Shown: positions 17,546-26,361 of the stretch, piece after piece
How the letters are laid out: each line of letters starts with the position of its first letter
How positions within the stretch are numbered: the first letter of the stretch is position 1
Assembly (NCBI GenBank): GCA_020629635.1
Contig: JAHDCX010000001.1
Location: 139,043-203,042 of the forward strand
Length of the DNA: 64,000 bases
Source: Acidimicrobiales bacterium
GTDB taxonomy: Bacteria > Actinomycetota > Acidimicrobiia > Acidimicrobiales > SHLQ01
Direction of reading: 5' to 3'
Position numbers and translations under genes: made by a program
The notes under the pieces: generated by a model
Databases searched by the model: none
Seen by the model: only the letters and a program-made list of their open reading frames with translations
Told to the model about the DNA's origin: nothing

Positions 17546-18414
17546 TGGCCGTGTTTTCTCGCTCGCCAAAGCCCGAACCCGTGCTCGGGCAGAACCGCGC
17601 TGTCGGTCATCTCCTGTCGTTCGTGACATGGATCATCGGTCTCGTCTTCTTCTTCCCGCTGTTCTGGCTCACCGTGAACGGCTTCAAGGAAGAGTCCGTG
17701 GCCTCTGCCGACCCGACACTTCGTTTCGACCCGACGTTGGACCGTTTCGCCGAAGTCACCGAAGCAAACAGTGGACTGCTGAGCTTCGCAGAAGCATTCT
17801 CGAACTCGCTGTGGGTCGTGTTGATCTCGACGGCCTTCGTCATGGTGCTCGCCATCCCGGCGGCCTACGCACTGTCGATTCGCCCGATGAAGATGTGGCG
17901 CGACGTGCTCTTCTTCTTCATCTCGACGAAGTTCCTCCCCATCGTCGGCATCATCATGCCGGTCTGGATCATCGCCCGGGATCTCAACCTGCTCGGCACC
18001 CGGACCGTCCTCGTCGTGCTGTACACCGCGATGAACCTGCCCCTCGCGGTCTGGATGCTGCGGTCCTTCTTTGCCGAAGTTCCCAAGGAACTCATCGAGG
18101 CGGCGCAGATCGACGGCTGCAGCCTCCTCGGCCAGATCCGCCAGGTGCTCCTCCCGATCGTCGCCCCCGGCGTCGCCGCAACCGCACTGTTGTGCGTGAT
18201 CTTTGCGTGGAACGAGTTCTTCTTTGCCTTGCAGCTGAACCCAACCGGCGCGTCGACGATCCCGGTCTGGGTCAACTCGCAACAGAAGTTCCAAGGGCAG
18301 TTCATCGCGACGCTCAGCGCGGCATCGGTCCTGGCGACCCTGCCGGTCGTGATCGCCGGCTGGATTGCGCAGAAGCGGATGATCCGTGGTCTGGCGATGG
18401 GAGCGATCAAGTGA
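17542..18414 (+). CDS. Polyol ABC transporter permease (SmoG/MtlG type)
   Basis: The 290-residue inner-membrane protein has about six transmembrane helices and the EAA loop LIEAAQIDGCSLLGQIRQVL, marking a MalG-type carbohydrate permease. The GTG at 17542 sits 7 nt after GGAGG and overlaps the previous stop; an ATG at 17545 is an equally close alternative. It forms the channel with the previous permease. Confidence 0.93.
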   Translation: MMAVFSRSPKPEPVLGQNRAVGHLLSFVTWIIGLVFFFPLFWLTVNGFKEESVASADPTLRFDPTLDRFAEVTEANSGLLSFAEAFSNSLWVVLISTAFVMVLAIPAAYALSIRPMKMWRDVLFFFISTKFLPIVGIIMPVWIIARDLNLLGTRTVLVVLYTAMNLPLAVWMLRSFFAEVPKELIEAAQIDGCSLLGQIRQVLLPIVAPGVAATALLCVIFAWNEFFFALQLNPTGASTIPVWVNSQQKFQGQFIATLSAASVLATLPVVIAGWIAQKRMIRGLAMGAIK

Positions 18415-18504
18415 ATGCTGGCTCGCTTCGCTCACGTCACCGAGTTGCCCGCAGGCGCTCACAACATCGCAATCATCGGCACATAGACCCTCGGGAGCAG
18501 CGCC

Positions 18505-19602
18505 ATGGCTGAAGTACGGTACGAAAAGGCGAGCCGCATCTACGGCTTCGGAGCGGTCGGAGAGGTCCGGGCGGTCAACCAACTCGATCTCGACATCGCC
18601 GATGGCGAGCTTCTGGTGCTGGTCGGTCCCTCCGGGTCAGGCAAGTCGACCGCATTGCGCATGCTCGCCGGGCTCGAAACGGTCAACGAAGGAAGCATCT
18701 TCATCAACGACGTCGATGTGACCCTCAAGCCGCCGCAAGAACGCGACATCGCGATGGTGTTCCAGAACTACGCGCTCTATCCGAGCATGACCGTCGCCGA
18801 GAATATGGGCTTCGCCCTCAAACAGGCCGGCGTCTCGAAAAGCGATCGTCGTCAGCAGGTCGAAGAGGCTGCCCGCATTCTCGATCTCGAGCCATACCTC
18901 GATCGCAAACCCAAGAACCTCTCTGGCGGCCAGCGCCAGCGAGTGGCGATGGGGCGAGCCATTGTCCGGAGTCCTCAGGTGTTCCTGATGGACGAACCGC
19001 TGTCGAACCTCGACGCAAAACTCCGCGTGCAGACCCGTACCGAGCTGGTCGACCTCCAGGCACGGCTCGGCACCACGATGGTCTACGTCACCCACGACCA
19101 GGTCGAGGCAATGACCATGGGTCATCGCGTCGCCGTACTCGACCACGGCGTGCTTCAGCAGGTCGACTCACCCCGCACGCTCTACAGCCAGCCGGCCAAT
19201 CTCTTCGTCGCCGGCTTCATCGGCTCTCCCGCGATGAACCTGATCGAGGTCGACCGGTCCGGTGACACGCTCTCCATCGGGACGACAGCGGTGCCGCTTC
19301 CCGACGACGTGTCCGCGCAGATCCGTTCGTCTGATGTGAACACGTTCGTCGTCGGGGTGCGTCCCGAGCATCTTGGCCTCACCGACGACGGCATTCCGGC
19401 GTCGGTCACGGTCGTCGAAGAGCTCGGCTCAGAAGCCTTCGTACACACCGAGGTCGCTCACCAGGGCGGAACGCTCACGGTCGTCGTCCGAGTCGAGGGC
19501 GAGACCAACATCCGACGCGGCGACTCGATCTCGATCGGGGTGGCTGGACCGGTCCATGTCTTCGAGGCACAGTCCGGAATCCGGCTCGGAGCCTCCGCAT
19601 GA
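18505..19602 (+). CDS. Polyol/sugar ABC transporter ATP-binding protein (UgpC/MsmX/SmoK type)
   Basis: The 365-residue ATPase has Walker A GPSGSGKST, signature LSGGQRQRVAMGRA, Walker B VFLMDEPLSNLD and the switch His (VTHDQVEAMTMG), followed by a C-terminal TOBE/OB regulatory domain (about 240-365), as in MalK. It drives the importer encoded just upstream. The binding protein at 5865 lacks its own ATPase gene nearby, so this subunit may serve both importers, a sharing known for MsmX/UgpC-type ATPases. It is separated from the permease gene by 90 bp. Confidence 0.95.
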   Translation: MAEVRYEKASRIYGFGAVGEVRAVNQLDLDIADGELLVLVGPSGSGKSTALRMLAGLETVNEGSIFINDVDVTLKPPQERDIAMVFQNYALYPSMTVAENMGFALKQAGVSKSDRRQQVEEAARILDLEPYLDRKPKNLSGGQRQRVAMGRAIVRSPQVFLMDEPLSNLDAKLRVQTRTELVDLQARLGTTMVYVTHDQVEAMTMGHRVAVLDHGVLQQVDSPRTLYSQPANLFVAGFIGSPAMNLIEVDRSGDTLSIGTTAVPLPDDVSAQIRSSDVNTFVVGVRPEHLGLTDDGIPASVTVVEELGSEAFVHTEVAHQGGTLTVVVRVEGETNIRRGDSISIGVAGPVHVFEAQSGIRLGASA

Positions 19603-19605
19603 TCC

Positions 19606-19658
19606 GATGGCGGTGGGGCGGAACGTCGGTCCCCCTCCAGGCGTCCCCCGCCGCCATC
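19606..19658 (+). promoter_or_regulatory. Hairpin between transporter ATPase and fructokinase genes
   Basis: Thirteen-nt arms (19606-19618 and 19646-19658) pair with one wobble around a 27-nt loop. There is no T-run. It may reduce read-through or protect the upstream mRNA, as with the other hairpins in these sugar operons. Confidence 0.5.
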
Positions 19659-19695
19659 AAATTCGACCCGACCCGAGCCTGACAGGGGGCCGACC

Positions 19696-20544
19696 ATGCT
19701 CGCAGCGTTGGAAGCGGGAGGGACGAAGTTCCGACCAGCGGTAATGAACGACGACCTCTCGATCGTCGATCAGGCGTGGATACCGACGACGACCCCGAGC
19801 GAGACGATCGCCGCGTGTGTCGAGTTCTTCGCCGGGTATGACGTCGACGCGCTTGGTATCGCCTCGTTCGGGCCGCTCGTCGTCTCGACCGGATCCCCGG
19901 ACTACGGATCCGTGGCTCGGACCCCGAAACCCGACTGGACCGGGGCCCGGCTTCTCGAGATGCTCGCTGGCCAACTGGGTGTTCCTGCAGAGATCCAGAC
20001 CGATGTCGAAGCCGCCGCCGTCGCCGAGGCAACCCATGGCGCAGGTCGAGGCCATCGTTCGGTGGCCTACGTGACCGTCGGTACCGGAATTGGCGCGGCG
20101 GTGGCCATCGACGGTGCGCCGTTTCGAGGACGTGACCACACGGAGCTCGGCCACATCCCGGTTCGGCGAGTGCGTGGCGACGACTACGGCGGTCGATGCC
20201 CGTTTCACGGAGATTGCCTCGAAGGCATGGCCAGTGGGCCGGCGCTGGCAGATCGGTCGGGTTCCGATCCCGCAACGCTCGCCGACGATGACCCGATCTG
20301 GACGATGGAGGCGGAGTATCTCGCACAACTCGTGCGTGTGTTTGCGCTCAGCTTCGCTCCCGACGTCGTCCTGTTCGGCGGGGGAGTCGGCACCCGTCCC
20401 GGCATGGCGTCACTGATCGCAACCGCAACGGAGTCCGATCTCGGCGGCTACGCCGTCAGCGGTCCGCCGCTGGTCGAGACCGCTGGTCTCGGGGCCGACG
20501 CCGGCGTCATCGGCGCAGGGATCATCGCCCAGAACCTGCGCTGA
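19696..20544 (+). CDS. ROK-family fructokinase
   Basis: The 282-residue product belongs to the ROK kinases of the bacterial fructokinase branch. It has the phosphate-binding start LEAGGTKF, GIASFGP, the general-base Asp103 (QTDVEAAA), the GTGIGAAVAI adenosine-phosphate loop, and the zinc site formed by His153, Cys168, His171 and Cys174 (GDDYGGRCPFHGDCLEGMAS). It would convert fructose, the product of mannitol dehydrogenase, into fructose-6-phosphate in the cytoplasm. The start follows a GGGGGCCG stretch. Length and motifs match fructokinase better than glucokinase. Confidence 0.9.
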   Translation: MLAALEAGGTKFRPAVMNDDLSIVDQAWIPTTTPSETIAACVEFFAGYDVDALGIASFGPLVVSTGSPDYGSVARTPKPDWTGARLLEMLAGQLGVPAEIQTDVEAAAVAEATHGAGRGHRSVAYVTVGTGIGAAVAIDGAPFRGRDHTELGHIPVRRVRGDDYGGRCPFHGDCLEGMASGPALADRSGSDPATLADDDPIWTMEAEYLAQLVRVFALSFAPDVVLFGGGVGTRPGMASLIATATESDLGGYAVSGPPLVETAGLGADAGVIGAGIIAQNLR

Positions 20545-20581
20545 TCGGAGGCGGCTCCTCTTTCGACGGCTGCGGTCTGTT

Positions 20582-21586
20582 TCAGTTCCAAACGAGACGG
20601 TACGACAGGTCGTGACCGCACTTCTCCGAGTACTCCTGGATCGACTTCTTCGCGAGCTTCAACGTCACCGAGGCAGGGAGTAGCCCAGCGATTCGGCCGA
20701 ACACTGTTCGCTCCTCGTCCACGGCAGCCACCTTTGTGCCGGAGTCGGGAAAGCTCACGACGACCGTGGCGTCTCGCTTGCCGGCCTTGTCGAGCACGGT
20801 CGACAGCCGCTCGAACATTTGCAGCAGTGGGTCCGCGGACTGGGACGACCAATTGGCGGCGGGCATGAAGTCGACGAAGTGCATCAGGTGGAAGTTCAGG
20901 TTGACCCAGAGCGCGTCGGCATCGATGACGAGCGGCTCGTTGTCGATGACTCGATGCAGGTGCAGCTCTTTGAGCGAGTCGATGCGGTGCATGTTGGCCT
21001 CGAGCTCATCGAGGAACTCACCCATGTAGAACAGCCGAAGCGTCGAGGGGAAGACCTCGACCTGCAACGCCTCTTCGTCGGTGAGGAGCTCCTTGAGGGC
21101 CGGGATCTTCGAGGCCTCCATGGCGAAGGTGTTCGTCGCCGTGCCGAGGATCGAGTGCAGCAGCGCGATGTTGGGGGAGTGCTCGGGGTAGTGGCGGGCG
21201 GCGTAGTCATGGCAGAAGACGAGATGTTCGAGGAACGTGCCGTCGGCATGCTCCATCGAGAAGTCGCATTCGCTGACCATGAAGTCGATGAGCCGCTGGT
21301 CGATTTCGGGCGCCGGGTCTGCGGCCTCGGCGGCGGCGTACTCGGCCTCGACGTCGGCGGCGGGCGCGTCCTTCCAGATTGGCTCCTTGGCGAGCTTCTC
21401 GGTCATGAACATTTTGGGGACACCTTCGAGCGCGCCGAAGATGGTGCGCTTCATGTCGAAATCGACCATCCGCTCGACGCGGACTCGCCCTACGTGGTCG
21501 ATAGCCCCACCTGCCGTGATTGCTGCCTTGCGTTGCAGATTCAGCGTCGCCTTCAGCTCGGCTCGGTCGGTTGCTGTGTCGCTCAT
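20582..21586 (-). CDS. Conserved-looking protein of unknown function
   Basis: I do not recognise this 334-residue protein. Codon use is like its neighbours and the start at 21586 lies 8 nt after GCGGGGG, so it is a real gene. It is rich in acidic and aromatic residues, with no signal peptide and no membrane helix. A middle region has several His residues (EHLVFCHDYAARHYPEHSPN and later NLNFHLMHFVDFM), which could suggest metal or ligand binding. It converges on the fructokinase gene and diverges from the small gene at 21668. The role cannot be inferred. Confidence 0.75.
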   Translation of the reverse strand: MSDTATDRAELKATLNLQRKAAITAGGAIDHVGRVRVERMVDFDMKRTIFGALEGVPKMFMTEKLAKEPIWKDAPAADVEAEYAAAEAADPAPEIDQRLIDFMVSECDFSMEHADGTFLEHLVFCHDYAARHYPEHSPNIALLHSILGTATNTFAMEASKIPALKELLTDEEALQVEVFPSTLRLFYMGEFLDELEANMHRIDSLKELHLHRVIDNEPLVIDADALWVNLNFHLMHFVDFMPAANWSSQSADPLLQMFERLSTVLDKAGKRDATVVVSFPDSGTKVAAVDEERTVFGRIAGLLPASVTLKLAKKSIQEYSEKCGHDLSYRLVWN

Positions 21587-21667
21587 TGTCATCCCCCGCA
21601 ATACCTGTGGTTACCCAAGAGTAGATGGTCGGGCCGAAGCCCCGCCCCTCGACGGCAAACTGGACGG

Positions 21668-22060
21668 GTGACCGAGCACAGCAATCGCCCCGTTCCGGCG
21701 CACCGTCGACCGATCGACATGACGCCGGTCCACACCGTTGATCTTCCCGACCTTCCGATTGCGACCTACAACATCCCGGCCGAGGCGTGGGTCGAGGCGC
21801 CGGCTGCCCTGCTCACCGCAGGCGACGACATCGGCCAGCCTGACGTGCTGTACAAGCGGCGTATCGGCGCATGGCTGTTGTGGCGAGCTGGCCCGGCCCG
21901 CAAGGCCGACGCCCGCTACATCGCGATCCACCACGCCGATCTCGAGCGCGTCCACACGTATCGGTTGTACCAGGACGGGTCCGGGGCCGGTGTCGGACCA
22001 TCCACGACCGAACACACTCGCTTCCGGACTTGGAAGGAAGACCTGAACGACACGCCGTGA
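21668..22060 (+). CDS. Small protein of unknown function
   Basis: The 130-residue product (113 if the ATG at 21720 is used) is hydrophilic, with a conserved-looking core around RRIGAWLLWRAGPARKADAR and a C-terminal HTRFRTWKEDL segment. Codon third positions are strongly G/C, which supports it being a gene. No known domain is recognised; it has no signal peptide or membrane helix. The start is uncertain because neither candidate has a clear ribosome binding site. Confidence 0.6.
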   Translation: MTEHSNRPVPAHRRPIDMTPVHTVDLPDLPIATYNIPAEAWVEAPAALLTAGDDIGQPDVLYKRRIGAWLLWRAGPARKADARYIAIHHADLERVHTYRLYQDGSGAGVGPSTTEHTRFRTWKEDLNDTP

Positions 22061-22079
22061 GCGGTCAGGCCCCGGTTCT

Positions 22080-22838
22080 TCAGCGGCGGTGTTCCGGGCT
22101 GGCGAAATCGGTGTGGCAGCCGGCCTTCCAGACGTCGGGCTGATTGCCGTGGGCGGGGATGCCGCCGGCGTCCTTGAGCATGCGGGCCAGGTGCAGACAG
22201 TTCCAGACGAGGAAGGTCGTGTTGCGATTCGTGAAGTCGTTCTCTGGGCCGCCCGAGCCTTCGTCCATGTACGACGGGCCCGGTCCGGCTTCGCCCATCC
22301 AGCCGGCGTCCGCTTGTGGCGGCACGGTGTAGCCGATGTGGGAGAGCGAAAACAAGATGTTCATCGCGCAGTGCTTCACGCCGTCTTCGTTGCCGGTGAT
22401 CAGCGTGGCGCCGACCTTGCCGTAGTCGCGGTACTGCCCCTTCTCGTTGAGGTCGTGGGTGTAGCCGTACATCCGCTCGAGGACGCGGTTGCACACCGAG
22501 CTCTTCTCGCCCAGCCAGACCGACGTGCCGATGATGACGATGTCGGCGGCGTCGATCTTTGCCTGGATCGACGGCCAGTCGTCGACCTCGTAGCCATCTC
22601 GCCCGGCGTAGTCGTGCTTGAGCCCGGCCGGGATCTCGAAGTCGACGGGTCGAATCAGTTCGGTGGCGACGCCGTTCGCCTCGAAGATGCGCTCGGCGAC
22701 CTTCATCAGTCCTTCGGTGTGGGACAGATTGGGCGAGCGCGTCAGCGTGCAGTTCAGCATCAGGACGCTGAGGTCGTCATAGGTGGCGGGTGCGGAGGTG
22801 CACTGTTCGTCGGTGACACGGGTGAGTTGCTCTGTCAT
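22080..22838 (-). CDS. Flavodoxin-fold NADPH-dependent FMN reductase-like protein
   Basis: This 252-residue cytoplasmic protein has a flavodoxin-like fold with strands LSVLMLNCTLTRSPN (FMN phosphate loop), ADIVIIGTSVWLGEKS and KVGATLITGNEDGVKH, typical of the NADPH-dependent FMN reductase/WrbA group. It is longer than a standard flavodoxin, with a C-terminal His-, Trp- and Gly-rich tail. It probably binds FMN and reduces a quinone, metal or small electrophile. It reads in the same direction as the ketoacyl synthase 70 bp upstream and could be cotranscribed. Confidence 0.82.
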   Translation of the reverse strand: MTEQLTRVTDEQCTSAPATYDDLSVLMLNCTLTRSPNLSHTEGLMKVAERIFEANGVATELIRPVDFEIPAGLKHDYAGRDGYEVDDWPSIQAKIDAADIVIIGTSVWLGEKSSVCNRVLERMYGYTHDLNEKGQYRDYGKVGATLITGNEDGVKHCAMNILFSLSHIGYTVPPQADAGWMGEAGPGPSYMDEGSGGPENDFTNRNTTFLVWNCLHLARMLKDAGGIPAHGNQPDVWKAGCHTDFASPEHRR

Positions 22839-22908
22839 GCCCAATGCCTAGCCGAGATCTGCGCGTGCGAACTCGACATCGAAGGGTCGAAACACGACAC
22901 GCTGAGGT

Positions 22909-24045
22909 TCAGAGCCGCTTGACGATCACGTTGCCGACCGAATAGCCAGCGCCGAACGAGCAGATGATGCCGAGGTCGCCGGGCTCGAGATCGTCGTGGT
23001 TCTGCGAGAACGCGATGATCGATCCCGCCGAGCTGGTGTTCGCGTACTCCTGCAGAATGTTCGGTTGCTCGACGGGGTCGGGTTCTCGGCCCATGACCTT
23101 TTTGCCGATGAAGTCGTTCATGGCCTTGTTCGCCTGATGCAGCCAGAGGCGTTTGAGCGACGTTGGGTCGACCCCTTCGTCGTGGCAGTGGTCGATCACC
23201 ATCTCGGCGACCATCGGAACGACCTGTTTGAACACCTGCCGCCCGTTCTGCATGAACTGCATGTCGCGGCGATCGTCGAGTCCGTCTGGGCGGGTACGGC
23301 GGAGGAACCCGTTGTTGTTGCGGATGTTGTTGGAGAACTGCGTGAGCAGCCGGGTGGACAGCACCTCGAACTGGTCGTCGGACGTGGCGAGGTCTTTGGC
23401 TTGCAGGATCACGGCGGTAGCGACGTCGCCGAAGATGAAGTGGCAGTCACGGTCGCGCCATTCGAGGTGGCCCGAGCAGATCTCGGGGTTGACCATGAGG
23501 ACGGTGTCGACCGAGCCACAGCGGATCATGTCGACGGCCGTCTGCATGCCAAACGTCGCCGACGAGCACGCCACGTTCATGTCGAACCCGAATCCGTCGA
23601 TGCCGAGCGCTTCTTGCACTTCGATCGCAATCGCGGGGTAGGCGCGCTCGTGGTTGGAGGCGGCACAGATCACGGCATCGACTTGGCTGGCGTCGATACC
23701 GGCGCCGGCCATCGCCTGCTGGGCGGCGTCCACCGACATCTCCGTCATGATCCCCGGCTCGTCGTCAGTGCGTTGACGGAGCTGCGGATGCATGACGTCG
23801 GGGTCCAGCACACCGGTCTTGTCCATGACGTGGCGACGTTCGATGCCCGACGCCTTGACGATGAAGTCCACGTTGGAGTGCGGGATCGGCTCTCGCTCGC
23901 CGGCGGCGATGGCGTCCGCGTAACGTGCGTTCTCCTTGTCGGCGAAGGCGTTGAACACCTCGACCAGTTCTTCGTTGGTGACCACATCGGGCGGGGTGAA
24001 CACTCCCGACCCGCTGATCACCACGTCTCTCATCTGCCCGGCCAT
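22909..24045 (-). CDS. Beta-ketoacyl-ACP synthase III, PA3286-like
   Basis: The 378-residue thiolase-fold enzyme has the complete FabH-type triad: Cys in NVACSSATFGMQ, His in WLHQANKAMNDFI and Asn in YANTSSAGSI. The long N-terminal region (FADKENARYADAIAAG, IVKASGIERRHVMDKTGVLD) sets it apart from ordinary FabH and matches the group of Pseudomonas PA3286, which condenses medium-chain acyl-CoA with malonyl-ACP and so diverts beta-oxidation intermediates into fatty-acid synthesis. A similar cytoplasmic role is inferred. It stands apart from any other fatty-acid gene. A second start (ATG at 24033) is possible. Confidence 0.9.
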   Translation of the reverse strand: MAGQMRDVVISGSGVFTPPDVVTNEELVEVFNAFADKENARYADAIAAGEREPIPHSNVDFIVKASGIERRHVMDKTGVLDPDVMHPQLRQRTDDEPGIMTEMSVDAAQQAMAGAGIDASQVDAVICAASNHERAYPAIAIEVQEALGIDGFGFDMNVACSSATFGMQTAVDMIRCGSVDTVLMVNPEICSGHLEWRDRDCHFIFGDVATAVILQAKDLATSDDQFEVLSTRLLTQFSNNIRNNNGFLRRTRPDGLDDRRDMQFMQNGRQVFKQVVPMVAEMVIDHCHDEGVDPTSLKRLWLHQANKAMNDFIGKKVMGREPDPVEQPNILQEYANTSSAGSIIAFSQNHDDLEPGDLGIICSFGAGYSVGNVIVKRL

Positions 24046-24095
24046 GGCGCGACCCTAAGGCCCAACGCGACGACGTGTCGATCGCAGCGACGGAG

Positions 24096-24470
24096 TCAGC
24101 GACGTCCGTGCGGGACCCATCTCACCGCAAGGTGTGCAAGGGCGAAGAGCGCCGAGCCGTAGACGGTGATCGTCTCGACAGGGGCCTCGAAGCGGTAGTC
24201 CTCTGCTCCGCGGAGCACGGTGTGGGCCACGGCATGCCCGACGAGAAACAGTTCGACGCCGGCGACGGTCCAATGACGTACCCGATCGCTGCGCGACATC
24301 ACGCCAGCGATGATCAGCCCGAACAACGGCACGTGAAGCAGGTTGAACACGTCTGCCGCTCTGTCGTCGCTCAACGAACCGAATCCCGGAAGTAACCGCC
24401 ACTCCTGGCGGATCATGGCGTCGAGCTCGTGGCTGATCAGCAGCGCGAACGCCATGGCGAACATCCACAT
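24096..24470 (-). CDS. Small integral membrane protein
   Basis: The 124-residue product has about four hydrophobic helices and begins MWMFAMAFALLISHELDAMI. It has the short conserved-looking EWRLLPGF segment and a His-rich third helix (GHAVAHTVLRG), which recalls the DUF6713-type membrane proteins. Function is unknown. Longer starts up to 24566 exist, but they would overlap the divergent gene at 24511 and add a hydrophilic tail. Confidence 0.65.
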   Translation of the reverse strand: MWMFAMAFALLISHELDAMIRQEWRLLPGFGSLSDDRAADVFNLLHVPLFGLIIAGVMSRSDRVRHWTVAGVELFLVGHAVAHTVLRGAEDYRFEAPVETITVYGSALFALAHLAVRWVPHGRR

Positions 24471-24510
24471 CGTTCGTTCGACGGCAGGTGAGGGATCTGG
24501 TGGGGCGCGC

Positions 24511-24951
24511 ATGTACCGAGCATGTTCGACGCTCGAGGCTCGAGCACCTACCTGTGGGGTCATCACCTACGATCCGGCCACGACTCCTGACCTGGTCGTC
24601 CGAAGCTTCTTCGAGCGGATGGAGGAGAGACGATGGAATGCGGCCGAAGCGCTGGTGGCGCCGGACGCGGTCATCGGTTTCTCCGAGACCGGCGAGCGCT
24701 TTCGGGGCGATCACTTCGTCGCCATGAACCGCGCCGACCCAGAGGGGTGGACGATCACCGTGGTCGAAGTCCTTGCGACGCGGGACCGTGTCGCAGCGCA
24801 GGTTCGGGTCGAGCTTCCGCCCGAAACGTTCTGGTGTGCCGGTTTCTCTACGGTCGAGTCCGGCCGTATCGTCGAGGGCCCCGAGCATTGGGTGACCGAG
24901 GGCCACGCCGAACCGCCGCAATGGCGGCGCCCCTTCACGCTGACGCCCTGA
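24511..24951 (+). CDS. SnoaL/NTF2-like domain protein
   Basis: The 146-residue product contains a compact NTF2-like fold: VVRSFFERMEERRWNAAEAL as first helices, then VAPDAVIGFSETGERFRGDH and alternating strands to the end. SnoaL-like proteins bind small hydrophobic ligands or act as isomerases; no active-site residues can be assigned. No upstream in-frame start other than ATG 24511, behind GGTGGGG, keeps the first helix complete, so that start is used although the first 30 residues look non-conserved. Confidence 0.65.
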   Translation: MYRACSTLEARAPTCGVITYDPATTPDLVVRSFFERMEERRWNAAEALVAPDAVIGFSETGERFRGDHFVAMNRADPEGWTITVVEVLATRDRVAAQVRVELPPETFWCAGFSTVESGRIVEGPEHWVTEGHAEPPQWRRPFTLTP

Positions 24952-24978
24952 CCAGGTTCTCGTTCCGCCCACACCTGG
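24952..24978. terminator. Weak hairpin between convergent genes
   Basis: CCAGGT (24952-24957) pairs with ACCTGG (24973-24978) between the convergent SnoaL-like and HNH genes. It may act as a bidirectional terminator, but the stem is short and there is no T-run. Confidence 0.3.
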
Positions 24979-24984
24979 CACGAT

Positions 24985-26361
24985 TCAGATGCCGGGGGCT
25001 CCTTGGGCAGGGTTCGATGATTGGACCGAACGGTCGCGATTCGGGCGTTTGGAGCGTCTTTTGTTGTGACGACTGCGGTCTTTCTGGGAGCCGTGTCGTT
25101 GTGAAGCGATTTCGTTGTCGGTGGCGGGTCGGGTGTGCCACGTCATGGACGGTCTTCCGCCATCATCGGGACGGGGTGGGCCGGTTGTGTAGTAGAGGGT
25201 GAGGCGTTGGTCGTGGAGTCGGCTGTGGCAGCCGTGTTCACAAACCAAGGCGAGGTTGTCGATGTCGGTGGGCCCGCGTTTCGCGCTGTTGTAGGGGATG
25301 ACGTGATGGGCCTGACAGAACTCCGGTGACGCGCCACACAGGACACAGCCGCGGTCGCGGGCGATCAACGCCGCGTATTGGGCGGGTGTGGCGTTGCGTT
25401 TCGTCTGACCGTGCCAGAGCGTCTCGCCTTTTCGGTTGAAGAGGGTGAGGGCGAGGATGCTGTTGCACAGGTACCGGTCGAGCACCGATTGGGGCAGGTA
25501 GCCGTCTCCGTCGACCATCGCGGCGCGGATCCCGGTTTCGGCGGTGTCGTCGACGGTGAGGGTGATGTGGATCATCGACCGCACCGACGTCGGGCCACTG
25601 TCGCCGTTGACGATCAGTTGGTGGTAGGCGTCGTAGAGGCGTTGGTTGAAGGTGCGGGGGTGGTTGAGGGGGTCGATGTCGCGTCCGCCGTCAGCCGCAT
25701 ACAGCTTTCGGGCGAGGGCTCTGGCGTTTTTACGGATTTCGGTGATGGATTCGGTGTCACCGATCAGGGTGATGGTTTCGCAGCCGGTGGCGTCGTCGTG
25801 GCCGGTCTTGACTTGGCGGTTGTTGCGTTGCCGGTCGTGGCGGGTTTGGGTGTTGTTGGGGTCGTCGCGGCGTTCCATCCACCGGGTCACCGTCTTCTTT
25901 GCCTGGTCGGGCGGCGTGTTCTTCAGGTCCTCGACGAGTTCGGTGTCGTTGGCGGCGTCGCCGCCGGTCTTCTCGGAGGCTTCGGCCAACGCGTCCAACG
26001 ACTCTTCGGGCAACTCCCCGTTCTTCACGTCTTCAGCCAAATCAGGGTTGGCGTTGACCGTGGAGGCACGTTTCTTCGCCCGGTTCGCCGATGCCTTCGT
26101 CCTCGTGCCGCCTGCGGATGACGTGCGTCGGATGTCGTGATCCGACGCGCCGGATTCTTTCAAGCGGGCCGTGAGTTCGAGTTCGATGCCGGCGAAGTGC
26201 CGTTGGGCTTTCTGTGCCCAGCTGATCCCGGCACGGGTGGACAGGCCAGAGATGACGGCACCGAATCCGGTGAGGAGCTCGTCGAGCTCGGCGTCCGACA
26301 AGGCCTGATGCTGGTCCCCTGGGTGGGGTGATTGGTGGGGTGGGGCCCCTACTCCGACCAT
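24985..26361 (-). CDS. DUF222 / HNH endonuclease domain protein
   Basis: The 458-residue protein has the DUF222 (13E12 repeat-type) region from about 30 to 310 and an HNH nuclease domain near 345-395 with the zinc pair CVLCG, the catalytic HHVIPY and the second zinc site VCEHGCHSRLH. The C-terminal 60 residues are Arg/Lys/Ser-rich and disordered. The middle (about 90-185) is unusually rich in Asp, Lys, Thr and Asn. Such proteins are multicopy in actinobacteria; the role is undemonstrated, with mobile-element homing or DNA processing suggested. It marks the start of the accessory region. Confidence 0.88.
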   Translation of the reverse strand: MVGVGAPPHQSPHPGDQHQALSDAELDELLTGFGAVISGLSTRAGISWAQKAQRHFAGIELELTARLKESGASDHDIRRTSSAGGTRTKASANRAKKRASTVNANPDLAEDVKNGELPEESLDALAEASEKTGGDAANDTELVEDLKNTPPDQAKKTVTRWMERRDDPNNTQTRHDRQRNNRQVKTGHDDATGCETITLIGDTESITEIRKNARALARKLYAADGGRDIDPLNHPRTFNQRLYDAYHQLIVNGDSGPTSVRSMIHITLTVDDTAETGIRAAMVDGDGYLPQSVLDRYLCNSILALTLFNRKGETLWHGQTKRNATPAQYAALIARDRGCVLCGASPEFCQAHHVIPYNSAKRGPTDIDNLALVCEHGCHSRLHDQRLTLYYTTGPPRPDDGGRPSMTWHTRPATDNEIASQRHGSQKDRSRHNKRRSKRPNRDRSVQSSNPAQGAPGI

